A stretch of DNA of 64,000 nt. Source: Geobacter argillaceus. Lineage in GTDB: Bacteria > Desulfobacterota > Desulfuromonadia > Geobacterales > DSM-12255. The number at the start of each line of letters is the position of its first letter. The stretch's first letter is position 1. The notes beneath the pieces are model-generated. The model worked only from the letters and a program-made list of their open reading frames with translations, was not told the origin of the DNA and did not search any database. Made by a program: the position numbers and the translations under genes. Below, piece by piece: positions 19,467-27,830 of this stretch. The stretch is taken from assembly GCF_007830735.1 (NCBI RefSeq), contig NZ_VLLN01000010.1:1-64000 (forward strand), in the 5' to 3' direction.

Positions 19467-20360
19467 ATGTTCGAGGAACGGAATTTCGGCCCGGTACGCT
19501 TCATCCCCGCCCCCGGCAAGGGGCGCTACCCCTACTGTCATTCGGTCTACATCGAGGAAGCCGGTGTCCTGATCGATCCCGGTTCCGACCGGCAGCGGTT
19601 GCAGGAGCTGAAGGATCGGGGCGCGGTCCGCCAGATCTGGCTGACCCACTGGCATGAAGATCACTATACGCACCTCGATCTCTTCCCCGACCTGCCTCTC
19701 TGGATCGGCGAGCACGATGCGCCGCCGTTACGCGATCTGGAGCTGATGCTCGACTGGTACGGCATGTCCGGTCAGGCGGAGCGCGACTTTTTCAGGGCGT
19801 CCCTGCGGGAGCAGTTCCATGTCCGCCCCCGGACAGCCGATCGGTTGCTCAAGGACGGCGACGTTATCGATCTCGGCTGCGTAACGGTGGACGTCATCAA
19901 TGCCCCCGGACATACCCCCGGCCATCTGGCCTTGTATTTCAGGGAGCCGCAACTGCTGCTTCTGGGGGATGTGGACCTGACCCCCTTCGGACCCTGGTAC
20001 GGCGACCGCGATTCGAGCATCGAGCAGACCATTGCCACGGTGGAAAAACTGAGGAACATCCCAGCCAAGGTCTGGCTGACCAGCCACGAAACAGGGGTTT
20101 TTACCGAAAATCCCGGTACCCTGTGGGACGACTATCTGCAGGTGATCCAACGACGTGAGGACCAGCTGCGTGAGCTCTTGAAAAGCGGTCACACGCTGGA
20201 GGAGATCGTCAACGCCTGGATTGTGTACGGTAGAGAACGGGAGCCGAGGGAGTTTTTCATATTCGGCGAACGGGCGAACATACAGAAGCATCTTGACCGA
20301 CTGGTGAACACTGGAGAGGTGGTCGTCACCGGGGGCGTATTCGTCCTGAGCGGGATCTGA
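19467..20360 (+). CDS. MBL-fold metallo-hydrolase
   Basis: 297 residues. The metal-binding signature is HWHEDH (near residue 61) with further ligands in APGHTPGHLALYF, LLLGDVDL and TSHETG, giving the standard two-zinc metallo-beta-lactamase fold at about 10-220. The C-terminal part (about 225-295) is a winged-helix-like tail of the sort seen in LACTB2-type hydrolases. The start follows AAGGAT at 6 bases. Substrate unknown: a glyoxalase II-like thioesterase or a nuclease-like activity is possible. The next gene in the same direction is the CMD-family protein after 164 bases. Confidence 0.85.
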   Translation: MFEERNFGPVRFIPAPGKGRYPYCHSVYIEEAGVLIDPGSDRQRLQELKDRGAVRQIWLTHWHEDHYTHLDLFPDLPLWIGEHDAPPLRDLELMLDWYGMSGQAERDFFRASLREQFHVRPRTADRLLKDGDVIDLGCVTVDVINAPGHTPGHLALYFREPQLLLLGDVDLTPFGPWYGDRDSSIEQTIATVEKLRNIPAKVWLTSHETGVFTENPGTLWDDYLQVIQRREDQLRELLKSGHTLEEIVNAWIVYGREREPREFFIFGERANIQKHLDRLVNTGEVVVTGGVFVLSGI

Positions 20361-20524
20361 CCATCGGGAAGACCTGGGTACCAAAGGGGGCATACGCCCC
20401 AACCATCTTGCGACATTCCTTCCTTGTTGTATATCCAGGCCGATATGCTACGCTTGTAGCGTCCGTACCGTCGAGCGGACGTAACGTTTAGTTCGCTCCA
20501 ACCTACGAAAAGGAGGGGGATATC

Positions 20525-20836
20525 GTGTCTCATCAGCTCGCACCACACTATATTAAACTTAAAGAGCGCTATGTTGAACTGATCGACGCTGTTGAAGCAA
20601 TGGGGGCGGCGGCCCGCAACTCCGGGCCACTCGACGAAAAGACCGTGCAGTTGATCCAGCTGGGTGCCGCTGCTGCTATCGGGTCAAAGGGGTCGTTGAG
20701 CAGCCATGCCCTGCGGGCAAAGGAAGCAGGCGCGACAGATGAAGAGATCCGCCATGCCATTATTGTTCTGACCAGCACGATTGGATTTCCAACCGTTGCC
20801 GCTGCCCTTGACAGGATGAACGACGTAATAGACTGA
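20525..20836 (+). CDS. Carboxymuconolactone decarboxylase-family protein
   Basis: 103 residues starting with GTG after GGAGG at 8 bases. All-helical CMD/AhpD-like protein: DEKTVQLIQLGAAAAIGSKGSLSSHALRAKEAGATDEEIRHAIIV. The segment where AhpD-type members carry a redox CxxC has GSLSSH instead (His retained, no cysteines), so peroxidase-type thiol chemistry is unlikely. Role unknown. Confidence 0.85.
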   Translation: MSHQLAPHYIKLKERYVELIDAVEAMGAAARNSGPLDEKTVQLIQLGAAAAIGSKGSLSSHALRAKEAGATDEEIRHAIIVLTSTIGFPTVAAALDRMNDVID

Positions 20837-20858
20837 TTGGACACGGCAATCGGCCGGC

Positions 20859-20902
20859 GGAGGCTACGTTCTCGATACCACCCTGTCATGAACGTAGCCT
20901 CC
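20859..20902. terminator. Hairpin between convergent genes
   Basis: GGAGGCTACGTTC at 20859-20871 is perfectly repeated in inverse at 20890-20902, with an 18-base loop, 23 bases after the CMD stop. There is no U-tract, so this is a terminator-like hairpin rather than a textbook intrinsic terminator. The remaining bases up to 21058 show nothing else. Confidence 0.45.
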
Positions 20903-21058
20903 CTGAACTCGGGCCTTGTTCTCCGCCAGTCCGTCGCACCATCGCTGGTCCCCTCCATACAGGTCATTACCTTCTGATGGCCGCCAACCCCTTTTCCCCG
21001 AAATGTAGACCCTCATACGGCTGAAAAAGTGTATATCGGCATTGCACGGTGCCGTTCC

Positions 21059-22744
21059 TCACCGGGTGATGCCCAGTGCCTGATCACGGATGGCGGTCAA
21101 GGTAGTACGCGGCGTGATCGCTTCGGGGTCGGTACGCAGCTCCAGCAGGGCCGGCCGGTCGCTGGAGACGGCCCGATCAAAGGCGGCCGCGAAGTCGGCG
21201 GTTGTTTCCACCACCTCGCCGTATGCACCGTAGGCCCGGGCAAGGGCGGCAAAATCGGGATTCTTTAGTTCCGTCCCGCTGACCCGCCCCGGGAACCGCC
21301 GCTCCTGGTGCATGCGGATCGTTCCATACATCCCGTTGTTGACGACGATAACGACGATGGCCGCGTCATACTGCACGGCGGTGGCCAGTTCCTGGCCGTT
21401 CATCAGATAGCAGCCGTCGCCGGCGAAGCAGACGACCGTCCGGTCGGGGTGCACCAGCTTGGCTGCCACGGCCGCCGGCAGCCCGTACCCCATGGCACCG
21501 TTGGTCGGGGCGAGCTGGGTGCGGAAACCGGGATACTGGTAGAAGCGGTGGACCCACGACGAGTAGTTGCCGGCACAGTTTGTCAGGATGGCCTTCGGCG
21601 GCAGCCGTTCGCGCAGAAAGACCATGATTTGCCCAAGGTCGAGGCCTCCCGGAACGGGAGACGGCTGCAGGTTGAGGAGGTAATCGTTTCGCGCGGCTGT
21701 TGTCCACGTCGCCCACGCCGGTTGAGCGACCGGCGGGAGCGTTCGTAGCGCCGCGGCAAACTCCGCCATGCCGGCATTGATCGGCAGGTCGGCCTGGTAG
21801 ACCCGCCCCAGCTCCTCCGTTCCGGGGTGCACGTGAATCAGCTGCTGCTTCGGCCGTGGCGCCTCTATCAGGGTATACCCGCTGGTGGTGATCTCTCCCA
21901 GGCGCGGACCGACCACCAGGAGAAGGTCTGCCCGTCTGATCCGGTCCGCCAGCGCCGGGTTGATGCCGATCCCCACATCGCCGATGTAATTGGGGTGGCG
22001 GTTGTCGAACAGGTCCTGGCAGCGGAACGAGCAGGCCGTGGGGAGATTGTTGGCTTCGGCAAACGCCATGATATCCCGGCAGGCGGCCTCTGACCAGTCC
22101 CCGCCCCCCAGCAGCATGACCGGTTGCTTTGCCTTGCCCAGCATGTCGCGAAGCCTTTGGAGATCGGCCGGGCCGGGGTGAGCCTGCACCCGCTGGTATC
22201 TCCCGACATCGTTGACTACGGCCGTCGCGGCCAGCATATCCTCGGGTAGCGCCAGCACCACCGGCCCCGGTCGACCCGACACGGCGAGATGGAAGGCGCG
22301 GCTGACCATTTCCGGGATACGTTCCGGCCGGTCGATCTGGCCCACCCACTTGGCCATCTGGCCGAACATGCGCCGAAAATCCATTTCCTGGAATGCCTCG
22401 CGTTCCGCTATGCCGCTTCCCACCTGGCCGATGAACAGGATCAGCGGCGTGGAATCCTGAAAGGCGGTGTGGACGCCGATGCTGGCATTGGTGGCGCCCG
22501 GCCCGCGGGTGACGAAGCAGATACCCGGTCGCCCGGTCAGCTTGCCATAGGCCTCGGCCATGAACGCCGCTCCCCCTTCCTGGCGACAAACGATCAGCCG
22601 GATGGTGTCCTGCTCGTCATGGAGGGCGTCGAGCACCGGCAGGTAGCTCTCCCCGGGCACGCAAAAAGCCATGTCAGTACCATTGATCTTGAGGGTGTCG
22701 ACGAGGATGCGACCCCCATTGCGTTCATTGACTCTGTTGTCCAT
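21059..22744 (-). CDS. Thiamine-diphosphate enzyme, acetolactate synthase/benzoylformate decarboxylase-like
   Basis: 561 residues with the three ThDP-enzyme domains. The N-terminal Pyr domain contains the catalytic Glu in CRQEGGAAFMAEAYGKLTGRPG; a central domain spans about 200-340; and the C-terminal PP domain has GDGCYLMNGQELATAVQYDAAIVVIVVNNGMYG (the GDG...NN ThDP/metal site). The ATG follows AAAGGA at 7 bases. No small regulatory subunit or other branched-chain biosynthesis gene is adjacent, so a catabolic 2-oxoacid decarboxylase or carboligase is more likely than IlvB. It sits 52 bases downstream of an MFS transporter gene and is probably co-transcribed with it. Confidence 0.85.
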   Translation of the reverse strand: MDNRVNERNGGRILVDTLKINGTDMAFCVPGESYLPVLDALHDEQDTIRLIVCRQEGGAAFMAEAYGKLTGRPGICFVTRGPGATNASIGVHTAFQDSTPLILFIGQVGSGIAEREAFQEMDFRRMFGQMAKWVGQIDRPERIPEMVSRAFHLAVSGRPGPVVLALPEDMLAATAVVNDVGRYQRVQAHPGPADLQRLRDMLGKAKQPVMLLGGGDWSEAACRDIMAFAEANNLPTACSFRCQDLFDNRHPNYIGDVGIGINPALADRIRRADLLLVVGPRLGEITTSGYTLIEAPRPKQQLIHVHPGTEELGRVYQADLPINAGMAEFAAALRTLPPVAQPAWATWTTAARNDYLLNLQPSPVPGGLDLGQIMVFLRERLPPKAILTNCAGNYSSWVHRFYQYPGFRTQLAPTNGAMGYGLPAAVAAKLVHPDRTVVCFAGDGCYLMNGQELATAVQYDAAIVVIVVNNGMYGTIRMHQERRFPGRVSGTELKNPDFAALARAYGAYGEVVETTADFAAAFDRAVSSDRPALLELRTDPEAITPRTTLTAIRDQALGITR

Positions 22745-22796
22745 GTGTGCGTCCTTTTATGTCCACGGTAGATGTCTCATGGCAAGAGTGCCCCCG

Positions 22797-24059
22797 TCAT
22801 TCGCACGGTGGGGCAGTGCGGAACCGTTTTCTGTTGCCGGCAAAAAGCAGCAGCGAAGCGGCCAGGCCGCAGACCGGAATGAGGAAGGCACCGTGATAGG
22901 CCGCGGCAGGGTAGCCGGACGTGCCGCGCGGAAACGAGTGGATGTACAACCCCATGATATGCTGCGCTGCCGCTGCCCCCATGAGCAGGAAAAAATTCAC
23001 GAAGGTCAGCGCGGTTGCCGCGAAGCGGTGCGGTACCAGGTTTCTGGCCAACGGGTAAATGATTACCCCGGATGACGATGCCAGGCCGATCACAAAGAAG
23101 ATCAGCGCCAGTACGGTGCGGGAAACGAGTTCGGCCGGGCCGAGCATGGCGGTCATCGCCAGCAGTACGATCAGTTGGCCGAGGACCATTGTTGTGGTGA
23201 GAGAGCCCTTCAGCAGGTCGATCGCCCTGCCGAGCAGCAGTGAACCGCAGATATAGCCGAACGATATGCACAGCAGAAGAGTACTGGCCGCAGAGCTGTC
23301 GAGTCCGATCACGTCCCTCAGATACGGTCCTCCCCACAGCGCAAGAAGCACCATGTAGTTTGCATACCAGAAGAACGCCATCAGTGAGACCAGCCAGAAG
23401 GCGGGGGCGGTGAACAACAACTTCCACGCCTGAAACATGCCGTTGCTGTTGACCGACGTGGTTACCGGCTGCACCGCAGTGTTAATTTCTTCCGTGGCGG
23501 GAGTGTCGCGGGCGATCAGAAACGCAGCCAGCGTGATGGCCAGTTGGGCACCGGTTGCCGCGATAAAGGTGGGGCGCCAGCCGAAATGGTTGATGACGTA
23601 CGCCAGTGGTTTGGTCGCGCCAACGCTCCCCAGGTTGCCGACCGCGATCATGAATCCCGATATTTTTGCGAACTCTTGTGGGGGAAACCAGTTGGTATAA
23701 ATTTTCAGGGCACCCATCAACACCGAGGCGGTGCCCAGGCCGAGCAGGGCACGGCCGGCAAGCGCCTGGGGGTAGCCGGGGGCAAGGGCGAAGAGCAGAG
23801 AGCCGCCGGTAGTTACCACTCCCAGCAAGGACACCATCACCCTTCCCCCGAAGCGGTCAAGCAGGCTGCCCAAGGGGATCTGGGCACAGGCAAAGGCATA
23901 GAAGAACACCCCAGAAATTACACCCAACTCCGCAGCGCTGAGCCCCAGCTCCTGTGTCAGGTCGAACGACACAACCGCCATGGAAACCCGGTAGAACATG
24001 CTGATGACCAGCATGCCGGCCAGAACGGAGAATATTTTCCAGCGTTGAGTCAGGTGCAT
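22797..24059 (-). CDS. MFS transporter
   Basis: The frame opens at 24155, but the first credible start is the ATG at 24059 (MHLTQRWKIFSV), which follows AGGAG at 11 bases, giving 420 residues. About twelve hydrophobic segments are visible, with the loop 2-3 motif GSLLDRFGGRVMVSLLG typical of MFS carriers and the loop 8-9 equivalent GRAIDLLKGSL. It resembles the anion:cation symporter/hexuronate group in its N-terminal RWKIFSVLAGMLVISMFYRVSMAVV. Operon with the ThDP enzyme suggests uptake of an organic acid that the enzyme consumes (inference). Confidence 0.85.
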   Translation of the reverse strand: MHLTQRWKIFSVLAGMLVISMFYRVSMAVVSFDLTQELGLSAAELGVISGVFFYAFACAQIPLGSLLDRFGGRVMVSLLGVVTTGGSLLFALAPGYPQALAGRALLGLGTASVLMGALKIYTNWFPPQEFAKISGFMIAVGNLGSVGATKPLAYVINHFGWRPTFIAATGAQLAITLAAFLIARDTPATEEINTAVQPVTTSVNSNGMFQAWKLLFTAPAFWLVSLMAFFWYANYMVLLALWGGPYLRDVIGLDSSAASTLLLCISFGYICGSLLLGRAIDLLKGSLTTTMVLGQLIVLLAMTAMLGPAELVSRTVLALIFFVIGLASSSGVIIYPLARNLVPHRFAATALTFVNFFLLMGAAAAQHIMGLYIHSFPRGTSGYPAAAYHGAFLIPVCGLAASLLLFAGNRKRFRTAPPCE

Positions 24060-24452
24060 CTGTCCACAAGCTCCTGCGCATGCCCTCGATTGGTGTGAAT
24101 GGTCGGGGTGGTGAATTGGTAACTTGAACCATAAAATGACACGGAATGGAACCATAAATTAACAGAATCTGTAATGTAATTGCTTGAGTCAACAACGAGG
24201 AAGGCGGTGGGTCATGTCGAACCTTTTATTGTGTGAATTTGTTAACCTGTGCCGAGCCGTATTGATTGTTGTTTGATACAAGTTGTCCACTTTTCTTGTC
24301 TTCTGAAATCATTGAGCAATTCCTTGGCAATGGACCCAGAGCTGTATACATGGGAAAATAACTATTGACACGCAATAACAGGTGGTTGCATGTGCTGCCC
24401 ATTCGTTGTGCAGGATGCTGAAGTGCTGAAGGATACGTTACATTTTTGAAAC

Positions 24453-24482
24453 ATATCCACAGATCGTCGTGGTTTATCCACA
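24453..24482. promoter_or_regulatory. Pair of DnaA-box-like 9-mers in a 620-base gap
   Basis: TTATCCACA at 24474-24482 matches the DnaA-box consensus exactly, and ATATCCACA at 24453-24461 differs at one base. They are 21 bases apart in the same orientation, two helical turns. A weaker inverted relative (AGTGGATAG) lies at 24488-24496. They sit between the MFS and TetR start/stop regions (24060-24678). That gap is otherwise without a recognisable gene. Confidence 0.35.
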
Positions 24483-24678
24483 GGCTGAGTGGATAGATAA
24501 GTTGAGCTGATTCTAATTTTGCCTTGCTGATACTGCTAACGTGCCGGGGGTAAGCGATTTATGCCCGTGAGAGATGATTACTGAGGTAGGCTGTATGGTT
24601 TTGGTGGAGGTGCCGGGAACGAAGATCTAAAACTGATAGGGCGCGGAAGCCTGTCCCGGACGGACTCACCGAGAAGGT

Positions 24679-25278
24679 TTACGTCCGGGAGCCCAGAATG
24701 CCATTGGCAAATATGGCGATGTACTGTTGGATCAATTCTTCATCTTTGTCGGGCGAATGGCTGATAAGGTTCTCGGTGGCCAGCATGCTGAGGAAGAAAT
24801 AGTTGACCATGCCCGCCAGGGCCAACACTCCATATCCTGGGTGGAGGTCGCTCCTGAACTGCTGTCCGGCTATCCCCTCGTCAACTATCTCCATAAGAAT
24901 CCGTATCACCTTGCCGATGGCGGGAGAAACGATGGTGGCGAAATACGGCGTGGGGTTGGTAAGTTCGCTCGTGTAAAACCTCAACAGGTAGGGGTTGCTC
25001 CGGTGACGCTGAATGGTCCAGCGGATGTATGCCTCGATCATTGCCAGCGGCTCGGCACCCTGTCGCCTGATCGCCTCGATCTCGTCGAAGCAGACGAACT
25101 GTTCCCGAAGCACCGCTGAGTACAGTCCTTCCTTGCCCCCGAAATAATAGGAGATCATCGAGATGCTCGCCCCGGCTGCCCGGGAGAGCTCTCTGATGCT
25201 CACCCCGTTAAGGCCGCGTTCGGCGAACAGTCGTGTCCCGACCTCCATCAACGTGCTTCGGCAGTCATTCTTTATCAT
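24679..25278 (-). CDS. TetR-family transcriptional regulator
   Basis: 199 residues. The N-terminal helix-turn-helix (about 8-55) reads FAERGLNGVSIRELSRAAGASISMISYYFGGKEGLYSAVL, a standard TetR DNA-binding domain, followed by an all-helical ligand domain with the CecR-like YIRWTIQRHRSNPYLLRFYTSELTNPTPYF. It is transcribed away from the CoA-transferase gene across a 265-base gap, so it is the likely regulator of that gene, and perhaps of the MFS-ThDP unit on its other side. The effector is unknown. Confidence 0.9.
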   Translation of the reverse strand: MIKNDCRSTLMEVGTRLFAERGLNGVSIRELSRAAGASISMISYYFGGKEGLYSAVLREQFVCFDEIEAIRRQGAEPLAMIEAYIRWTIQRHRSNPYLLRFYTSELTNPTPYFATIVSPAIGKVIRILMEIVDEGIAGQQFRSDLHPGYGVLALAGMVNYFFLSMLATENLISHSPDKDEELIQQYIAIFANGILGSRT

Positions 25279-25543
25279 CCGGTCCCCGCCCCATTCTGGT
25301 CATCTCAATCTGTCGCACGGAATATACATCTATTTTCTCCCTCCCTGAAGAAAATCCTCTCATCAGCGCATCACAGCATCGTTGCCGTCCATTGCCTCAT
25401 CAGGTATCGGATCGCTGCCGCGTAGAAGCAGTGATCAGCCGCAGGGAAACTGATTGCGATCCCGTATACATGGTGCTAAGATGAGTTTATCGAACGTTTG
25501 TTATAAAACGGTCCACGCAATTCAGGAAGGAGGAGTCGGGTAG

Positions 25544-27106
25544 ATGTCGGTATTGCACGAGAGGATCAGAAAAAGCAGTCTCCATGAGCGGATCAGGAGT
25601 GTTGAAGATGTCATTCCCCTGTTCAGGAACGGGATGAACGTGGGCTGGTCGGGATTTACCCCGGCAGGCTACCCCAAGGCGGTGCCCATTGCCCTGGCGG
25701 ATCACGTGGAGAAAAACCAGCTGCAGGGAAAACTGCGATTCAACCTTTTTATCGGCGCGTCCGTCGGGGTCGAAACCGAAGACCGCTGGGCGTCACTTGA
25801 CATGATCGACCGCCGCTGGCCCTACCAGACCGGCAAGAACATTCAGGCCGGCATCAACGACGGGCGTATCCGGATGGGGGACAAGCATCTCTCCATGTTC
25901 GCCCAGGATCTGGGGTACGGCTTCTACACCAAGGAGAGCAACGGCCGCCTCGACATCGCCATCATCGAATGCTCCGCAATCACCGAGAACGGCGGTCTGG
26001 TCCTGACCGCCTCCTGCGGCGCCGTGCCCGAGATCGTCCAGATCGCGGACCGGATCATCATCGAGATCAATACCTCGATACCGAGCTTCGAAGGGCTCCA
26101 CGACATCATCGAGCCGGTGAACCCGCCCAACCGGCTTCCCTACCTGCTCAGCAGGGTTGACGACCGGGCCGGCTCCCCGTACGTGCGGATCGACACCGAC
26201 AAGATCGTCGCCATCGTCGAATCGAAGCTGCCCGACAACGGCCGTTCCTTCAGCGAGCAGGACGACACCTCCGAAGCCATTGCCAACAACATTCTCGATT
26301 TCTTCCGGTTCGAGGTGAAGGAGGGGAGGCTGCCCGAGAATCTGCTGCCGCTCCAGTCGGGCGTCGGCTCCATCGCCAACGCGGTCATCGGCGGGCTGGC
26401 CAAGGGACCGTTCTCCGGGCTCAAGGTTTGGACCGAGGTGCTGCAGGACACCATGCTCGATCTCTTCGATTCGGGAAAACTGGATTTCGCCTCCACTGTC
26501 TCGCTCTCCTTCTCGGTGGAAGGCTTCAAGCGTTTTTACGGCAACTGGGACACATACAGCAGCAGGGTCATTATGAGGCCGCTCTCCATCGCCAACCACC
26601 CGGAACCGATCCGGCGCCTGGGGTGCATCGCCATGAACACCCCGGTAGAGTTTGACATCTACGCCCATGCCAACTCCACCCTGGTGGGGGGTACCCGGAT
26701 GATCAACGGTATCGGAGGTTCCGGAGACTTCCTTCGCAACGCCTATCTCTCCATCATGCACACGCCGTCGGCGCGGCCGACCAAGACCGACCCGACCGGC
26801 ATCACCTGCGTTGTCCCGCATGTGCCGCATGTGGACCATACGGAGCACGATCTGGACGTACTGGTGACCGAGCAGGGGTTGGCCGACTTCCGGGGTCTCG
26901 ACCCGAAAAGCCGAGCGCAGCTCATTATCGACAAGTGCGCCCACCCGGACTACAAGCCGCTGTTGCAGGAGTATTTCGACATGGCGAAAAAGGAGTGCCT
27001 GGCGAGAAAGGCCGGCCATGAGCCGCAACTGCTCGACCGGGTGTTCAAGATGCAGGTGAACCTGGCCAGGCATGGCACCATGAAGATCGACAACTGGGAT
27101 ATTTGA
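25544..27106 (+). CDS. Acetyl-CoA hydrolase/transferase family (succinyl-CoA:acetate CoA-transferase type)
   Basis: 520 residues, full length for the family. Landmarks are a GWSGFTPAGYPKAVP N-terminal motif, LFIGASVG, a GVGSIANAVIGGL stretch, and KVWTEVLQDTMLDL, where the Glu is the expected covalent CoA-thioester site, then a C-terminal CoA-binding domain with VVPHVPHVDHTEHDLDVLVTEQGLADFRGL. The ATG follows GGAGG. In acetate-oxidising Geobacter relatives, enzymes of this type move CoA between succinyl-CoA and acetate, both activating acetate and replacing succinyl-CoA synthetase. The divergent TetR gene suggests regulated expression. Hydrolase or propionyl-CoA transferase activity cannot be excluded. 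Confidence 0.88.
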   Translation: MSVLHERIRKSSLHERIRSVEDVIPLFRNGMNVGWSGFTPAGYPKAVPIALADHVEKNQLQGKLRFNLFIGASVGVETEDRWASLDMIDRRWPYQTGKNIQAGINDGRIRMGDKHLSMFAQDLGYGFYTKESNGRLDIAIIECSAITENGGLVLTASCGAVPEIVQIADRIIIEINTSIPSFEGLHDIIEPVNPPNRLPYLLSRVDDRAGSPYVRIDTDKIVAIVESKLPDNGRSFSEQDDTSEAIANNILDFFRFEVKEGRLPENLLPLQSGVGSIANAVIGGLAKGPFSGLKVWTEVLQDTMLDLFDSGKLDFASTVSLSFSVEGFKRFYGNWDTYSSRVIMRPLSIANHPEPIRRLGCIAMNTPVEFDIYAHANSTLVGGTRMINGIGGSGDFLRNAYLSIMHTPSARPTKTDPTGITCVVPHVPHVDHTEHDLDVLVTEQGLADFRGLDPKSRAQLIIDKCAHPDYKPLLQEYFDMAKKECLARKAGHEPQLLDRVFKMQVNLARHGTMKIDNWDI

Positions 27107-27160
27107 ATCCGGAAACGACAGACCGGGCAGAACCCGATTCATGAAGAACTGGAGGCTGAT

Positions 27161-27373
27161 ATGCATGGTTCGGACAGGTACTACGTCAGTGTGGCTCTTG
27201 AAGCCATGGAGAAGGCGTATGGGCAGAGTCGCGACGCTCGGGTGGGGGCTCATATTTCACGGGCGATCAATGCACTGCATGTGTTGACCCATCTGGGAAC
27301 ATATTCCGGGAATTCGGGCGATCGGTCGGAAACCGACCCCTATGAAATGGATGAGTTCAATTCCGCTGTCTGA
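27161..27373 (+). CDS. Small hypothetical protein
   Basis: 70 residues; the ATG follows GGAGG at 5 bases, 54 bases after the CoA-transferase stop and before a strong terminator, so it is the probable last gene of that transcript. Helical and His/Tyr-containing (VSVALEAMEKAYGQSRDARVGAHISRAINALHVLTHLGTYSG) with an acidic tail. No domain recognised. Confidence 0.65.
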   Translation: MHGSDRYYVSVALEAMEKAYGQSRDARVGAHISRAINALHVLTHLGTYSGNSGDRSETDPYEMDEFNSAV

Positions 27374-27394
27374 TCCGACACGACTCACGTTTCG

Positions 27395-27436
27395 ACGACA
27401 AAGCGTCCCTGCATGTATGTAGGGACGCTTTGTCGT
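27395..27436. terminator. Strong hairpin terminator
   Basis: A perfect 16-base inverted repeat (ACGACAAAGCGTCCCT and its complement) with a 10-base loop, 21 bases after the stop of the small hypothetical gene. It separates that transcript from the convergently oriented tRNA-Sec and could end both. Confidence 0.7.
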
Positions 27437-27472
27437 ATGTGGCTTGGTTTTGTAACTGTGCTGTACCGTGAT

Positions 27473-27570
27473 TGGCGGAGATGCATGGGAATCGAACCCA
27501 CCCGGGAGATTTCTCATCCCCCACACCGGTTTTGAAGACCGGGGCGCCCACCAGCGACGCACGCATCTCC
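27473..27570 (-). tRNA. selC: tRNA-Sec (anticodon UCA)
   Basis: On the minus strand the sequence starts GGAGATGC and ends GCATCTCC-G-CCA, an 8-base acceptor stem with encoded CCA. The anticodon loop CTTCAAA carries TCA (27533-27535), the long variable arm is GTGGGGGATGAGAAATCTCCC, and the T-arm contains GGTTCGATTCC. An 8-base acceptor stem, a UCA anticodon and a 95-nt body plus CCA are diagnostic for bacterial selenocysteine tRNA. The organism should therefore make selenoproteins. I recognise no in-frame UGA selenoprotein in this window. Confidence 0.95.
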
Positions 27571-27690
27571 ATTTTGGAGAGAAATGGAACGGTCCGGAAG
27601 TTGGGCGGGATGATACCCCATTGCGCCGCTGCCAGTCCATGAAATTCTGTCGGTACCAGTGACCGGAGCTCTGTTTCAAAGCGCCACGGC

Positions 27691-27718
27691 TTGTCAACCT
27701 GATGATCACTGCTATACT
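27691..27718 (+). promoter_or_regulatory. Candidate sigma70-type promoter of the prkA operon
   Basis: TTGTCA, a 16-base spacer and TATACT match the -35/-10 consensus at five of six positions each, 113 bases before the PrkA start at 27831. In several bacteria prkA genes are under stress sigma factors; a -24/-12 element was not seen. Confidence 0.45.
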
Positions 27719-27830
27719 CGCCGGTGGCGGCCCCACGGGCTTTTTTTGTATACAGCCCCTTGTTTGCTGCCGGAAATGAGGAATACTTTACACAGAAATG
27801 ACAGTATACGCATTCATCCGGAGGAGAGAT

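Noticed and set aside
20525-20836. AhpD-type alkylhydroperoxidase
   Set aside because: The CxxC needed for that activity is absent; only the CMD fold is supported.
24453-24482. A chromosomal replication origin
   Set aside because: Only two good DnaA-box-like sites, no AT-rich unwinding region or dnaA/dnaN/gyr gene nearby; dnaB at 51.8 kb is not evidence for an origin here.
25793-27253. 486-codon minus-strand open frame opposite the CoA-transferase
   Set aside because: It is the antisense shadow of a high-GC coding gene; composition and lack of any domain or ribosome site fit a shadow, while the plus strand is full-length CoA-transferase.
27571-27690. A second RNA gene upstream of tRNA-Sec
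   Set aside because: No tRNA cloverleaf or recognisable small-RNA structure could be drawn from the bases.
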